In this document: positions 1 to 12,013 of the stretch, piece by piece
How the letters are laid out: every line of letters starts with the position of its first letter
Position numbering within the stretch: position 1 is the first letter of the stretch
Source: Kwoniella bestiolae CBS 10118
Taxonomy: Eukaryota > Basidiomycota > Tremellomycetes > Tremellales > Cryptococcaceae
Direction: 5' to 3'
Length of the DNA: 64,000 nucleotides
Assembly (NCBI RefSeq): GCF_000512585.2
Contig: NC_089245.1
Coordinates: 62,001 to 126,000 of the forward strand
The notes under the pieces: model-generated
The model's database searches: none
What the model saw: the letters and a program-made list of their open reading frames with translations, nothing else
What the model was told of the DNA's origin: nothing
Made by a program: the position numbers and the translations under genes

Positions 1-2385
1 AAGGTATAGACGTGAGTAACTGTCATCCATATCCACCATACCGTACAACTGATGCAATGTCCACTTCAGCCCGATGAATATATCACTTTCTTCTCGTTGA
101 GAGGTTGGGCCAAGTTCAAATCTGGTGTTTTGACTACTGAGCAAGTTTACATTCATGGAAAGACCATGATCGTTGATGATAGTGAGTTTTAGCTGGATCT
201 CGATGCGATGACTTGCTGATAACAGCATCAACCCCAGGATTGGTTCTCTGTGGATCTGCGAATATCAACGAGAGAAGTCAAAGGGGTGATAGGGATTCGG
301 AATTGCTGGCTGTGATTAGGGACACGGATATGATCGATGGGTGAGTGCTTCGTGTCCCAATATCGTCCATATCCCTCTTTCCTCTCTTTGTCCTGTACTC
401 TGATCCTCGCATACCGGTTGATATCGCTGACCCCTATCACAGTACTATGGCCGGACAACCATTCAAAGTCGGTCGTTTCGCACATACACTACGAGTCCGT
501 CTTATGCGAGAGCACGTTGGTGTCGATGTCGATTCGATTGACGAAGACCAACTCATGTCAAGAGAACCGGTAGCAGATGCAGATGAGATCGAGACTTGGG
601 ATCCAGATCATGAACAGCAAAGTGATGATGATGAATCGAGAGCTGGTATAACGAAGATCAAAGCGAGAACTGCAAGGGATAGGATGATGCATACTTTCCA
701 TGACGGTTTAGCCAGTGGTGAGTTTATCGCTCGTCGACTCTAATTTGAAAGACCTACGTCGATGGTCACCCGTTTACTGACCGCTCGTCTGTCGCGTAGT
801 CACCAAGGGCATGAGTGAAAATGCTATCTCGAATGTACGAAAGGCAGCGGACAAAGTGATCCACCCTGTCGCAACTGTGATAAGCGGCGATACAGTCGCA
901 CATCACTCAACCGGTAACGGTGACCCGAGTGAGAGAGCAGACTTCGATCCTGACCAAGAAGGTAGAGAGACAGCTGGATTTGCAAGCTCAATGGTACCCA
1001 CCCTCGAAGAGAAGACCATCTTTGAACGCCGACCTTCCGGTACGCATGCTAATGGAAAACCTCTGTTCGACGTCTTGGAAGAAAGTGAAGGTGGACATGG
1101 TACGACCAGTGATGGACATGGATCTTCACTGGAAGAAGCTAAAGTACCTGAACATGCCAAGAAAGATACCTTGATCTCCGACGATAATCCCTCGGCTAAG
1201 AAAGCTGGTGCGCCTAGGATATTGAGTAAACCCGATGAGACTGAACTGTACGGTACCACCGCCAATTCATTCATTCCTGAGCATATCAAAAACAAGGAGA
1301 AACACAAGAGTAAGAACGACGATGATGTGGAAGAGCAGATCCCTGGAGATCTGGAGAAGGAGAAAGATGATAATGCCGCCATCAAGGCTAGGAAGACTCT
1401 GAGAAAGCACCTGAACGCCAAAGTTCAAGTATCCGCTTGGAATATGCCTACGCCTACGCCGAAGATCAACCCGAATCGATTTCATGATCCGTTAGATGAG
1501 AGGTTCTGGAAGGATATGTGGGTAGCGGTTGCGGTGCACAACGTGAGTGACCCTTTCTGGAATATACAGTACTACCGCTGACTTGCGATAACACAGACTG
1601 AGATATTCCGAAAAGTTTTCCGATGCATTGTGAGTGATTCAAGCAGCGGGTTGTCAGTATGACACATTCTAATGTCCACCGTCTCAGCCTGATGATCTAG
1701 TCACCTCATGGGCTCAGTACAAGGCTTTCGCCAATCACGCCGAGAAGTTCAACAAGACTCCAGAAGACGTCGCCGCTCCAGGACACGACGAACCTGTCAA
1801 AGTCACACACGATGGACCTGGGACACACGGTGCGGGTGGAGGGGGTAGTGGCGGTGGGCAAGTGGAAGGCGGTGATGGTGGAGGAGCCATTCCTGGTGTT
1901 GGAGCTGGGAACACATCCGATACTCGAGAATCAGATGTTGTGGAAGGTAAACCCAAGGATCGACACAAGAGAGAGAGTAGTGGGAAATCACCTCGGATCG
2001 ACGCCGATCGTCCCCGGTCACCTTCCGAGACCAGGTCTTCTGTTCAACCAGGCAACGAAGGGGCGGATAAAAAGGCTAGTGCGCCCGATGAAGCTTGGGC
2101 TGAGTGGGAGAGGGAAGAGATGGAGGAGCTGTTGGGAGAGATTAGAGGTCATTTAGGTGGGTGTGGCACGCAGCAGGTTGGCGAAATGTAATGGGAAAGA
2201 GCTGACATGGCATATATCATGCAGTGATATACCCCACTCGATTCTTAGAGGCCGAAGATCTGGCCAACAATTTCCTTTTCAACGTGCGTATACGTCTTCC
2301 GTTTGTTCTGAAGTGGGTTCTCAGCTGACAGGAGCTCTCGATACTGTAGTCTGACAAGATCTTGCCACTCCCAATTTACGACTAG
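1..2385 (+). CDS. SPO14: Phospholipase D, Spo14/PLD1 type, 3' part (5' end outside window)
   Basis: Hydrolyses phosphatidylcholine to phosphatidic acid and choline at membranes; fungal Spo14 acts in secretion and sporulation. The window starts inside the gene. The exon from about base 70 carries the second catalytic HKD motif (VYIHGKTMIVDD), continued after a short intron at 182-225 by CGSANINERSQRGDRDSE. Next comes MAGQPFKVGRFAHTLRVRLM, a Spo14-like C-terminal core. Then a long acidic, Lys/Glu-rich low-complexity insert with a Gly-rich stretch (about 811-2150). The end matches the family, with YPTRFLEAEDLANNFLFN and the closing LPLPIYD at 2350-2385. At least six introns follow GT-AG rules. 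The first HKD motif and the PX/PH domains, if present, lie upstream. The disordered insert between catalytic core and tail is longer than in yeast, as far as I can judge. Confidence 0.9.
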
Positions 2386-3050
2386 ATAACGACTTGCGAC
2401 GACCTCATTGACTGTAGAATTTAGATATCACATCGCATCGCATCATTCCATCTCATCTCGTCCCTCAGATTATATTACGTTATAATTATGATTGCACATC
2501 TCGTTCTTCGGGTCCGATCTACCTTATCATTCCTATAATACATTCTTACCATCCTCATTGGCTAGTCTCATTGATCTCATGCATGCATCCTACTTTAAAT
2601 ATTCTTTCGGGAACATGGCTGGAACTTGAGATCTGATGATGTTCGATTGCGTGAGGTGTCCGGAGATGCCCGACGTGATGATGGATGGCAAATCATCACG
2701 ACATCCATTAACCTGTCGATGTAAACTTGAATCTGGGGATGAGTTATCAAATATTCATTTCTTTGATGCTGATATCTTTGGCAATCACAATTCTTGGCGT
2801 TGAAGAAGCAGATCCTTGCACATGTGATAGCTCAGGCTTCACACCTGGGCGCGGTGTCCCGTAAAGCCTCAAAATGACGAGCTGGGAACTGATCAAATGG
2901 CGCAATAGAGATAAGCCGAATATGCAGTATGTCGAAGTTGATCAAGTCTCTCACAGAGCCAACGCTACCATATACATATATACTAGTCACGCACTGTCTG
3001 TCCGTCCCATTACTCAGTGCATTGAGAGCACATCGTACATCTAGCCCAAA
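2386..3050. other. Intergenic, PLD 3' side to MFS promoter
   Basis: No coding region or RNA gene is visible. The part near 2400-2560 is AT-rich and probably holds the PLD 3' end. The part from about 2900 holds the promoter and leader of the next gene, with an ATATACATATAT tract near 2970. Confidence 0.5.
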
Positions 3051-5232
3051 ATGAGCCATCAACAACCGGTTGACAAACCAGAATCCCGCTCGGCCGTCGT
3101 GGCTACCTTGAATCAACCTGGTTCGACGAATGGAGAGGTCATATCCTCCATAGACACCTATGTACCACCAAAGAGAACCTGGAAGTCCTACATCTGGTCG
3201 ACCTTAGATGTGGACAAAGAGGAAGCACGGTTCTTGACCAAATTAGACGTAACATTGATCACCTCCGCGGCTCTGGGTGTGATGATTCGTTACCTAGACC
3301 AAGTCAACATCACCAATGCATTCAGTGAGTGACCTTTCTGGTCTCGCTAGTCAAGATCTTACTAATACATACACCTTTGTAGACAGTGGAATGAAAGAAG
3401 ATCTCGAACTATACGGTAACGAACTGAACTTTGCAAATGCCTTATGGAGTGCAGCCTATGTGTTCGGTCAAATCCCTTCCAATCTACTGCTCACAAGAGT
3501 CAATGCGGCTAGATATATCGCTTTCCTCGAATTCGCTTGGACAGCTTTTACTTTTGGTACTAGTGCGGTCAAAAACACCAATCAATTATACGCTTTGAGG
3601 TTCTTGTGAGTCTTGCATCCTTCGACATAAAGGACGTATTTTGAAAAATAGCATGTACTGATTCGGAAGGTTTGCAGCGTTGGGTTGTTCGAAGCTGGAC
3701 ACTTTCCCGCAGTGATGTATGTCTGTTCAAGTTACTACAAACCACATGAACTCGCCAGACGGAACTCCTTGATCCAAATCTTTGTCTCGGTCGGGCCTCT
3801 TTTCTCTGGGTTTTTGATGTGAGTAGGTTTACAACACACTCCAAACCCTGCACTTCTGCTGATGATCTGAGGCAGGGCTGCTGTTTACGAAGGCCTGGAC
3901 GGTGTGAGGGGATGGCCCGGCTGGAGATGGATGTACATGTGAGTATAAATCATCATTGGGTGCGAGACACCAGACTGATCGAGACTCGCAGCATCTGTGG
4001 AGCAATCTCGTTGCCATGCGCCGTGTGGACTTTCTTCGCTATGCCACAGCTGCCTGGTAGAGCCAAACCAAATTGGTAGGTCGAATGGTTGATGGCAGTA
4101 AGAACGAAGCTGACAAGTGTGCTGGTTCTAGGATCTTCACTCAAGCCGAGATTGACTTGGCTCGAGCGAGAATGCCAACTGAAAAGAAGTTCTTCACAGG
4201 CTTGTTCAAATGGAAAGACATTAAGCGATGGCACACTACCTGGCATGTGTACCTTTGTAGGTTGCGCACTTGGCGTAAACGCGAAAGTTATTCTGCTAAT
4301 AAATTGATCGTTTCAGTCCCGTTCTACTTCCTGTGTGCCGGTCAAATCGGCCAGGCTGGGGGTTCCAGTGAGTGTTGACTTGCCAACGTGGAACGAGTCC
4401 GCTCACAGCTATTACGACAGTGATTTTCTGGGTCAAGAGTTATAACGTCAAAGGAAAACCAAACGTGTTCTCGGTTGCAGAGATCAACATAATCCCATTG
4501 GGTGTGAGTGATCACACGCAGTTTGCTGATCGTTGCGTCCCGCTGACATTTTGTGGGCTGCAGATCAACGTAATCACAATAGTCGGAGCATTGACTTCTT
4601 CGTGGATATCCGACTCTTTGCCAGGATCGGCCCGATGGCCGTCCATGGTGTTTGCAGCCTTGGTCGGGATAGTGATCCCAGCCGCCCTGGGATCTACGCC
4701 TGTGCATCCTCCTAATAAAGGAACCAGATGGGCGTTATTCTGTAAGTCCTCTGCTTTTCGTTGCAGGATGCCGATGGAGCTAATACATGATATACATGCA
4801 GATCTTACCTCTCTGGCAGGCACGGCAGCTGGAGTTACCTGGACATTCGTGAATGAAACGAGTCGACAAGATCCGGAGAAACGAGCATACGTTGGCGCGA
4901 TGGTAAGCTCGATTCCTTGATTTATCTTGCTGGTTCCCCAGCTGACCGACTTATAGATGAATGCTTTCGCCTACATCTTCACGGCATGGATCCCGATCTT
5001 CACCTTTCCGACATCGAAACAGCCATACGTCAACAAAGGAATGTTCGCTACAAGTGGATTTGCCTCAGCTGCTTTGTTGACTGCCTTGGCGATTGGTTAC
5101 TTGGATCACAGAGACAAGAAGAGAGCAAGGCTCCTGGGAGATTCCAACGATGCAAAACGAGATCAAGAATCGAACTCAGTTCCTGAAAGTCCGATTGATG
5201 AGGATGTGAAGATAGGTGATCTGAGAGGATGA
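3051..5232 (+). CDS. MFS anion:cation symporter, Fen2/Dal5-like (pantothenate/allantoate permease family)
   Basis: Plasma-membrane proton symporter of an organic anion (pantothenate, allantoate, ureidosuccinate or a similar compound); the substrate cannot be read from sequence. The start MSHQQPVDKP opens a soluble N-terminus of about 65 residues. TM1 follows (LDVTLITSAALGVMIRYLDQ), with the family motif D-x-V-N-I-T-N-A. Later exons give ANALWSAAYVFGQIPSNLLL, a GLFEAGHFPAVMYV segment and SGFLMAAVYEGLDGVRGWPG with the W-R-W-M turn. A central cytosolic loop follows, then a second six-helix half ending FTFPTSKQPYVNKGMFA. About nine short introns split it; joining them gives roughly 500 residues, normal for the family. 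The charged C-tail ends DEDVKIGDLRG. It is first of three transporters leading to the lactam locus. Confidence 0.87.
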
Positions 5233-5563
5233 CCATGGAGGGTTATTTGTACAAGTAGGATCTTGTTTTGGTCCTGACAAGTAGCCGTCACAAGTCCCAG
5301 GACTACGCGAGATCAACGTATGCTCAAGACAGAAAGTCGCCAAAATGTCTTCACGCGCTTGTCATGAAGAATAACGTCTGCAATCTACTGACTAGCTTGA
5401 ATGAACCTGTGACTCAGTCACATCCTTTGCATCACACATTTGTGACTTATCTGCCGTATTTACAATGTCTGCTACTCCTACCCAAACGGCGTCGGTCAAC
5501 ACATGAGAACCGTCACAGCACACGGGAGCCCGTGGAACTCACTCAGTCCATAAGTCAGTTTAT
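5233..5563. other. Convergent intergenic region
   Basis: Lies between the 3' ends of two converging transporter genes. I see no gene, RNA or repeat here. Confidence 0.5.
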
Positions 5564-7444
5564 CTATTCTATATCCTCGAAAGCAACCGTGAAGTCCATC
5601 TCCTCTGGCCGAATGACCCTTGTCTTCCTCCACAACTTATGACCGATGTAAACGCAAGGGAAGAGAATTATCGGCAGATAGCTGGTAATGAATGTTCCGG
5701 TGTCCCAAGAGTCCGTGTAGAAAACAGACCAGCCGGAGAAGCTGAGCAAAAGTCAGCATACACAGGCCATGTCGATCGAATAGCTGACACTCACAAGAGC
5801 ACCAGCGCTATGAAGAACATGGCGTATTTCGCTGCGAAGCCATGTTTGTTCAACGGGTTGTGGTAAGGCAAGGTTGAGCGGTCAATGCCATGAGATCGGA
5901 TACCCCTCTCCCATCGCATATGGGTGAAGCAGATCTAGAGAGGAGCCATTGTTAGCTCATTGGACCTCCGATAAGATAGAGGAATAAGAAGACGACTCAC
6001 TGCCCACCACATCAGCAGACCGCCCGCAGATCCAAGAGATGCGAAGTACCCAAACGCAACACCAGCGCTAGAACCGAGTGACATGTACGCAAGAGCGCCA
6101 AAGACTGCACAAGTAGTAATAGCCACAGCTGGCACTCCCCTTGAAGTGACCCGAGCGAAAAAAGCTGGGGCATGTCCATTGACTGCAAGCCCGTGCAAAG
6201 CACGCGATGAGGTATAGAGCTCGGAAGACGCGCCCGATAACCCGGATGTGATCAGACCTGCGTTGATTATGGAAGGTAGGACCTTGATTCCTGCTGTTTG
6301 GATGGCAACGACGAATGGCGAAGCGAGGGCTGTGCCCGCATTCAAAGCCAGTCGGGGATCGTTGGAAGGGACCGTGAGACCGATGACGAACGTTCCTCCG
6401 ATGTAGAAAAGGATAATACGGATATAGACATTTCGTATCGCCCGGGGGATGTTACGACGAGGGTCCTTAGCTTCACCGGCAGCAATAGCGACGATCTCGG
6501 ATCCGACATAGGCAAATGCTGCTTGAGTGAGGACTGCCCAGAAGCCGAGGAATCGACCAAGAGATCCAGGAATATCCCTATCATAGTCGAATGGATGTGT
6601 TCAGCTGGGCTGCGACCTTGCTCCTTTGGGAGGACTCACAAATATTGGACAAATGGTCCCGGATTCCTCCAGTATCTAAACCCAATTTTATCATGGCTGG
6701 GCCCTCCACCCGCCGATATTACAACTCCCAGAATGATCAAGCCAGTAATCATGATGATCTTGATCGTTGCAAGCCAGAACTCGGTCTCGCCGTAGGCTCC
6801 CGCTCCAAGCATGTTTATTCCCACGGCAACGATGAGGAAGATGGAGATCCAAAGGGCGTTGTTGATGGAGCTCTCCCATAGATTGACGAGAACGGCAAGC
6901 GCAGATAGCTCCGAAGGGAAGAAGATGGTCCAAGTGTACCAGTAGAACCAGCCCATGGTGAACGACAGCGACTCATCCACGTATCTGGCAGCTAAAGCGA
7001 TGGGTCCACCGGGTAATGGCAAGAATGCTACCATCTCGCCAAGGCAGATCTGCTCGGAGATTAGTCAGGCATCTGACGACTTCCAAAAGGTATGATACAC
7101 TTACCATCACCGAGTAGCAGACCGAACCCATGAAAATGAAACCCAAAAGCAATCCAAGGGGACCTCCATTCACCAACGCATCACCAGTGTAAAGGAATAA
7201 ACCCGTGCCTCTGTAAAAGCCAGTTCATGAGCACCGTGCATAATGTAGGAGAGCAAGTTCAATCAAATGCTCACAAGACACCCCCGATGGAGATCATTGC
7301 CATATGTCGGGATTTGAGATCTCGTTGAAGACCAGAGTGAACGCGGGTACGGGAAGCGTCATCTGAGCGAAGGTGCGGAGCGTCGATCGGATCGACATAG
7401 GCTCCGTCGATGGTGTCATCTTTCTTCTCGGCGATATTGGACAT
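5564..7444 (-). CDS. Amino acid permease, YAT/AAT family (APC superfamily)
   Basis: Proton-coupled amino acid uptake at the plasma membrane. Start chosen at MSNIAEKKDD (7444); an in-frame Met at 7477 would add 11 residues. The hydrophilic N-terminus ends in LQRDLKSRHMAMISIGGVL, and the next exon supplies GTGLFLYTGDALVNGGP, the TM1 signature of the family. Further helices are visible, for example WFYWYTWTIFFPSELSALAV and the AYGETEFWLATIKI segment typical of TM5. PSNDPRL and an SGASSELYTSSRALHGLA block, which match conserved permease motifs, follow. The protein ends RKTRVIRPEEMDFTVAFEDIE. About 560 residues after splicing, normal length. Substrate range is not predictable. It is convergent with the MFS gene and upstream of an AAAP transporter. 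Confidence 0.9.
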
Positions 7445-8200
7445 ATTGCACTGGCTTGGCTTGCATAAGATGAGCAAGAGATGCAGAGTGAAATCTCCTA
7501 CAAATCAACAGCGGGGGTGTATTATGTTGATTTATCTGTGTCCTGTTCAAAAATGCGAAGTCTTCGGCAAAAAGGGTCTTCCCAAGTGGGCCTTTATAAG
7601 CGCGTATAAGTTTCGTTTGGCGACAGCCGCATGATAGGGAAGCATGCCGGATGGTAGGGGATCAAAGGCTTTTCGCTAGTGGGTGGGGATCTCAGCTGCT
7701 TTGTATTCGCACGCACAGAAAGCCAGGGCGAAGGCAGTAAGCAGACAGCCGGTACTCACCACCATGTGTATGGGGCGCGTCCGCCGATCCTAAAGTCGTC
7801 AAATCTATATGAATGGTCGACGGAAGGCCTTTGGAGCGAAACGTGATGACTGCGAGATCATCACCCGGTCATTCATCACTGAGGTTGACGAATATACAGC
7901 TGAACGTTGTCTGTGAGGTTGATTGCGCTGTGTCATGTCGAAGGTCACAAAAACGATTTGACGATATAGATGAGGTGTCAAGAAGCGTTCAAGCGGAGTT
8001 CAGGTTATGAGAAACACGCCAGCTCAAAGTATGCAGCAGCCACGCGGGATTACTGCATCAAACCATGTGGCGGCCACGATAGGTCTCCGTCCACTCGGTG
8101 TGATATGTGTCATTACCATCCGGTGAATATGCATGAACAACTACCTATCTTCCAAAGTTATATATGTCTATACTGCAAGAATATGGGAGACATCTAAGAT
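7445..8200. other. Intergenic region
   Basis: Promoter side of the YAT permease and 3' side of the next transporter. Short ORFs here have no recognisable motifs and no splice support; I see no gene. Confidence 0.5.
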
Positions 8201-9850
8201 CTAGCTCGAGTTACTGTTATCGGCGCAAGAGAAAGGACTGGTGATAAGTCCTGAAGAGTACGAGTTTCTGATACTGACAACAGCACTCCAAGTACCAGTG
8301 ATGACAATGAAGACACCGGCAATGACGATGGCAACGTTCAGGAGCACAAGCATCCTGTAGTACAACGATTTGTCTTCTTTTCGTCGAGGCAAGTTGTCGT
8401 GAAGCCACATCCATCCGCAAGCGATCATACACATGAGGGTACCCAAGGTGGCACCGATAAGATTGACAAGATCGCCGAAGAATGGAATTGCTAAGATATG
8501 GGTCAGCCGATTGTAGTCGCACTCGAATCCGTCGTCACTCACATTCAGCTAGGATGAAAGAAATGGTGACACATCCAGCGACAGTCCCAAGCCATACCGC
8601 CCAATGGGTGAATGAGTGGGCAGTGAGATGTTCGGAACCTCTGCAAACCGAAGAGTCGAATCAGCTACAGCCCCGGACGGTAAAATTGTAATACTCACCT
8701 TAATAGCCTGACGAAAATAGCCTTAGCACCCACGTGAGTGTAGATGGTCACACTGACAAAGAGACCAGGGAGAGCGACGGCATAGGCTACCTTTTTGATG
8801 ATGACACCGGCAGAACCAAGAGCAGGATTGGCAAGGTATTGTCCACAGTAGTAGTACACCACGATACCGATAGTCAAATAGGTGGCAGTGACGATACTTT
8901 GACACCAGTAAAGAGCTCTGTCATAGTCTTTAGGCTTTCTCATCTCTCCGACAACGTTGAAGAAGGCGGGTGTACCAGAGTAGGAGAACACGACGGTACA
9001 GACGGCACCCATTCCTCCTAAGAAGGTGCCTTCGTGATTGACAGCAGCAATGTTTTTGTCCCAAGGACCAGTTTGAGGCGCAGCCGAAGGTCGATCTTGA
9101 ATACCAACGGAGATGGTGATGATTAGGATAGCGGCCATGACGGATACGAAACCAATCCAACCCAAGATGGACACCTTGTTCAAGGTCTGGATAGAAGCAA
9201 GGGCAAATGTCCCTACCGTGGCCTGACATGCGGGTCAGCGTGGAATCGTGTGGCAATGGGAGGTCATCTACTCACAACGACTACCCAAGCAACAGTGCAA
9301 GTAGCATATGAGGTGACAGCGTTGAAAGCGATGGAGATAGCCACGAAACCAGAACCAGACAGGAAAATCATAAACATCGGGTAGGCGACGGTGAAAAATT
9401 CTCGACCCCATTTTCCACCCAAGATGTATCCTACACCATCCATGGAATAAACTTCGGGGTGATTTTTCTTGAACAGACCAACAACGTGACCGGTCCACGT
9501 TGTGATGAGACCAATGATCAGAATGACTACGATTGATTCGATCAGCGTTCGGCAAATTCCTAATGAAAGAGGCCGAATCACTCACTCAGAGCACCTGGAA
9601 CCCCACCAGTCGCGGAAAGCACAGTAGGCATTGCAAGTACACCCAAGGCAATGATGGTCTTGAGCATGACTATGGTAGCCTTGATCCATCCCATGGATCG
9701 ATAATCGACCGCTCCTTCCTTTCGTTCACCAAAGACGGCATCGTATTCCGGGTTATTAATGTCGTATGTTCCTTCCGGCACGGCAACGGTGTGGGTTTCC
9801 AAGCTTCCAGAAGCTGGATAGTCGTTGATGTTCTTCTCGACGTCGCTCAT
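8201..9850 (-). CDS. Amino acid transporter, AAAP family (Mtr-like neutral amino acid transporter)
   Basis: Eleven-helix amino acid/proton symporter of the AAAP (auxin/amino acid permease) family, related to Neurospora Mtr. Start at MSDVEKNIND (9850); a Met at 9862 would add four residues. TM1 reads ATIVMLKTIIALGVLAMPTV, the family hallmark K-x-x-I-x-x-G-V-L-x-M-P. Then come TGHVVGLFKKNHPEVYSMD and a long loop with VGIQDRPSAAPQTGPWDKN. The central segment GTPAFFNVVGEMRKPKDYDR is a strongly conserved F-x-x-x-x-E-M-R-x-P block. VVYYYCGQYLANPALGSAG and the short tail SCADNSNSS complete it. About 470 residues after splicing. A second gene of this type is at 24553-26496 and ends in a very similar tail. 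Confidence 0.88.
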
Positions 9851-10618
9851 GATGGCAGGCAAGCTTCTGAGTGTTGTTGGGAAAGAGAGGTGGATCCGAA
9901 AAATCGACTAAAGCTATTTAAATATAGTCTCATGTGGGGAACCGAATCATAGGCCTTATCAGTGTTCCACGATGAACGCATATGATTCGCTTATAGAGTT
10001 TTCCCGTTCATGTTCCGAGGACTTTTAGAACTGTCAATCTCGGTTTTACGTTATCGAAGACTGGACAACCCGATGAGCTTTTTCCAGTTTCGGGAATTTT
10101 GCTCCCTGACAAATAGCCAATGCCGTTGAGGTGGTTCGATGACGCTTATTTTGAACGATGCCTAATCTCAGTGCGTTGGCGTTGCTGCTATTGTTGCGAA
10201 GCTTAATGAACCGCGTCACAGCCAAGGCGAACGACTTCTCAAGTTTGTCCCCTTGGTAGCCCTGTCTTCAGAATCAAACATGGCAACCGTGCAACGCTTC
10301 GGGACAGGAAGATTAAGGATATTCGGCCAGCCTAGTACAACACTTTAGCTTATCATGTGATTCAGTCTGTGACTCGATCTGTATTACGTTGCATGATTAG
10401 AACGGAAATTGGCAGGAGAATTGAACCAATAGGTGCTTTTCTGATTGCAGATGCATCCAGGAAGCGTAATTACATGTAGATGTCTGATAACAAGCGCCGG
10501 ACCAGACCGGTCGCGCCGAGGACCACAGACATTAAATGTGCCAAAACGCAACAACCGTGGAGTAATCTTCAGCGAGCGTGAGGACCGAATACATGCACGG
10601 CGATATGACATATACATT
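9851..10618. other. Intergenic region between AAAP transporter and lamB-like gene
   Basis: Promoter of the AAAP gene plus 3' side of the lamB-like gene. It contains CTTATC (GATAAG on the other strand) near 9957 and 10350, which fit GATA nitrogen regulators; this is weak evidence on its own. No gene seen. Confidence 0.4.
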
Positions 10619-11572
10619 CTATGAGCGATTGTACAACTCCTGATTTATCTCGTTGACAGCTTTCCTAGCAGCTGCAACATTCTCTCTACAAGTCTTGAGA
10701 TCTGAATGCAGACATATGGTGAATGGCACACCTTTGACACCGACATCCACTAAGCTATGATCCACAGCCGGCACTACCCCTTTCTTTCCCAGAGAGATGG
10801 CTGCCTGATATATATCCTCCGTGGTCATCTTACGACTACCGGGAACACCTAATAATATACCTTCTGAGTTGTAGTTGACATCTACGAAGGCTTCTGGTAT
10901 GAAAGGAATGCCATACTTCTTCGCTCCTGACTCATGAAGTGTGTTGGGCATACCATACACGGGGACCTTGAAATGACTGATAGCTCGCATGGCAGCATCA
11001 TTGAGCTCCTCGTTGTTTTGCATCATGATATACTGAGTCATGGTTTTAGCGTATTCCTGAGGTCTAACAAGAACTGTTTTACTCACCCACATCCCATGAG
11101 GCTTAATGTGATTCAGAGGTACTCCAGCTTCATCTAAAAACACTTTCAGTGCCCCCACTTGATATAACCTATGAGATAAACGATAGTCAGCGGGATTGAG
11201 ATGTGGCCGCTATAATCACTCACATCTCCGCGTATGCTTGCTCCGATGTCATGGCCAAGACTCTCCTACCGAAGCCAACTTTGTCGGGGAACCCAGGGTC
11301 TGTCCATCGCGAGTAAGTTGCCCATGCTTCGACGAAGAATGCAAAGACTCACGAGCTCCAACTTTTATGCCGTGCTTTTTAGCTAAAGCCACCGTCCTTC
11401 GTATCGTCACCGGATCTCCCGCATGTCCACCACAAGCAATATTGGCAGCATCAATGAGAGGCATGAGCTCCTCGTCGGGCCCACATTGCCAGAAGCCGAA
11501 TGCTTCGCCACAGTCCACGTTGATCTCGACCTTCTGTAACTGATGTGGTGTGCTGGACGTGCTGTTCACCAT
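10619..11572 (-). CDS. lamB: LamB/YcsF (PxpA) family protein, lactam or 5-oxoproline utilisation
   Basis: PxpA-type subunit; with PxpB and PxpC, bacterial members open 5-oxoproline to glutamate using ATP, and Aspergillus lamB is needed for growth on 2-pyrrolidinone. Start at [20 protein letters not shown] (11572). Metal- and substrate-site motifs typical of the family are present: [21 protein letters not shown], then after a short intron [14 protein letters not shown], and later HIKPHGMW and [12 protein letters not shown]. About 255 residues after removing two introns, the normal size, so it looks intact. It is divergent from a fused biotin carboxylase/PxpC/PxpB gene, 441 bp apart, the same arrangement I recall for Aspergillus lamA/lamB. 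Substrate, lactam or oxoproline, cannot be settled from sequence. Confidence 0.92.
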
Positions 11573-12013
11573 GATTGGAGTGAATGATGAATTTTGGCGA
11601 GAGAAGATAGACCAGAAATACCGCAAATTTAGGTGGTTTAGAGTAGAAACACTCGTGTAGATGTGTATCACCTCATCAAATATACACAATCAAAGGCGAC
11701 TAACATCCATCACGGCAATCAAAGATACATCAATCACATCAGATGTGGAGTTTCAGGGTATTAAGCGACGACCCGTGCTTTTGGTCCTTTCGTTTGATCC
11801 GGTCTTCTTCCGAGGAGCACAGATCGCTTATTTGGCTCCATCCGGTTCGGTGCCTGGGATGATTCCCCCTTCGCCCAATCGATAAGCACAATACAGTAAT
11901 CTCATACCTCAACCATTCATAAACATAATAATCACGAGATACCTACACCCTCATGTCATCTGCCATAGCCCCGCATCTCCTGATCCCAACCACAACTGCA
12001 CATTTTACCCACT
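11573..12013. promoter_or_regulatory. Bidirectional promoter of the lamB/lamA-like pair
   Basis: This 441-bp gap must hold both promoters. It has GATA-type sites (AGATAG near 11607, CGATAA at 11881) suited to nitrogen control, and a CGG-N7-CCG inverted pair at 11800-11812 with CGG-N2-CGG close by at 11843-11850. These fit the kind of sites bound by Zn2Cys6 regulators such as the one at 17056-20171. Binding is inferred, not shown. Confidence 0.5.
11800..11812. promoter_or_regulatory. CGG-N7-CCG candidate Zn2Cys6 binding site
   Basis: The bases read CGGTCTTCTTCCG, two inverted CGG triplets spaced by seven. Gal4-type regulators recognise such pairs with a protein-specific spacing. It sits mid-way between the two divergent genes. 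A 13-bp match of this looseness can also occur by chance. Confidence 0.35.

Noticed and set aside
903..1421. 172-residue antisense ORF in the phospholipase gene
   Set aside because: It mirrors the low-complexity acidic insert of the real exon on the other strand.
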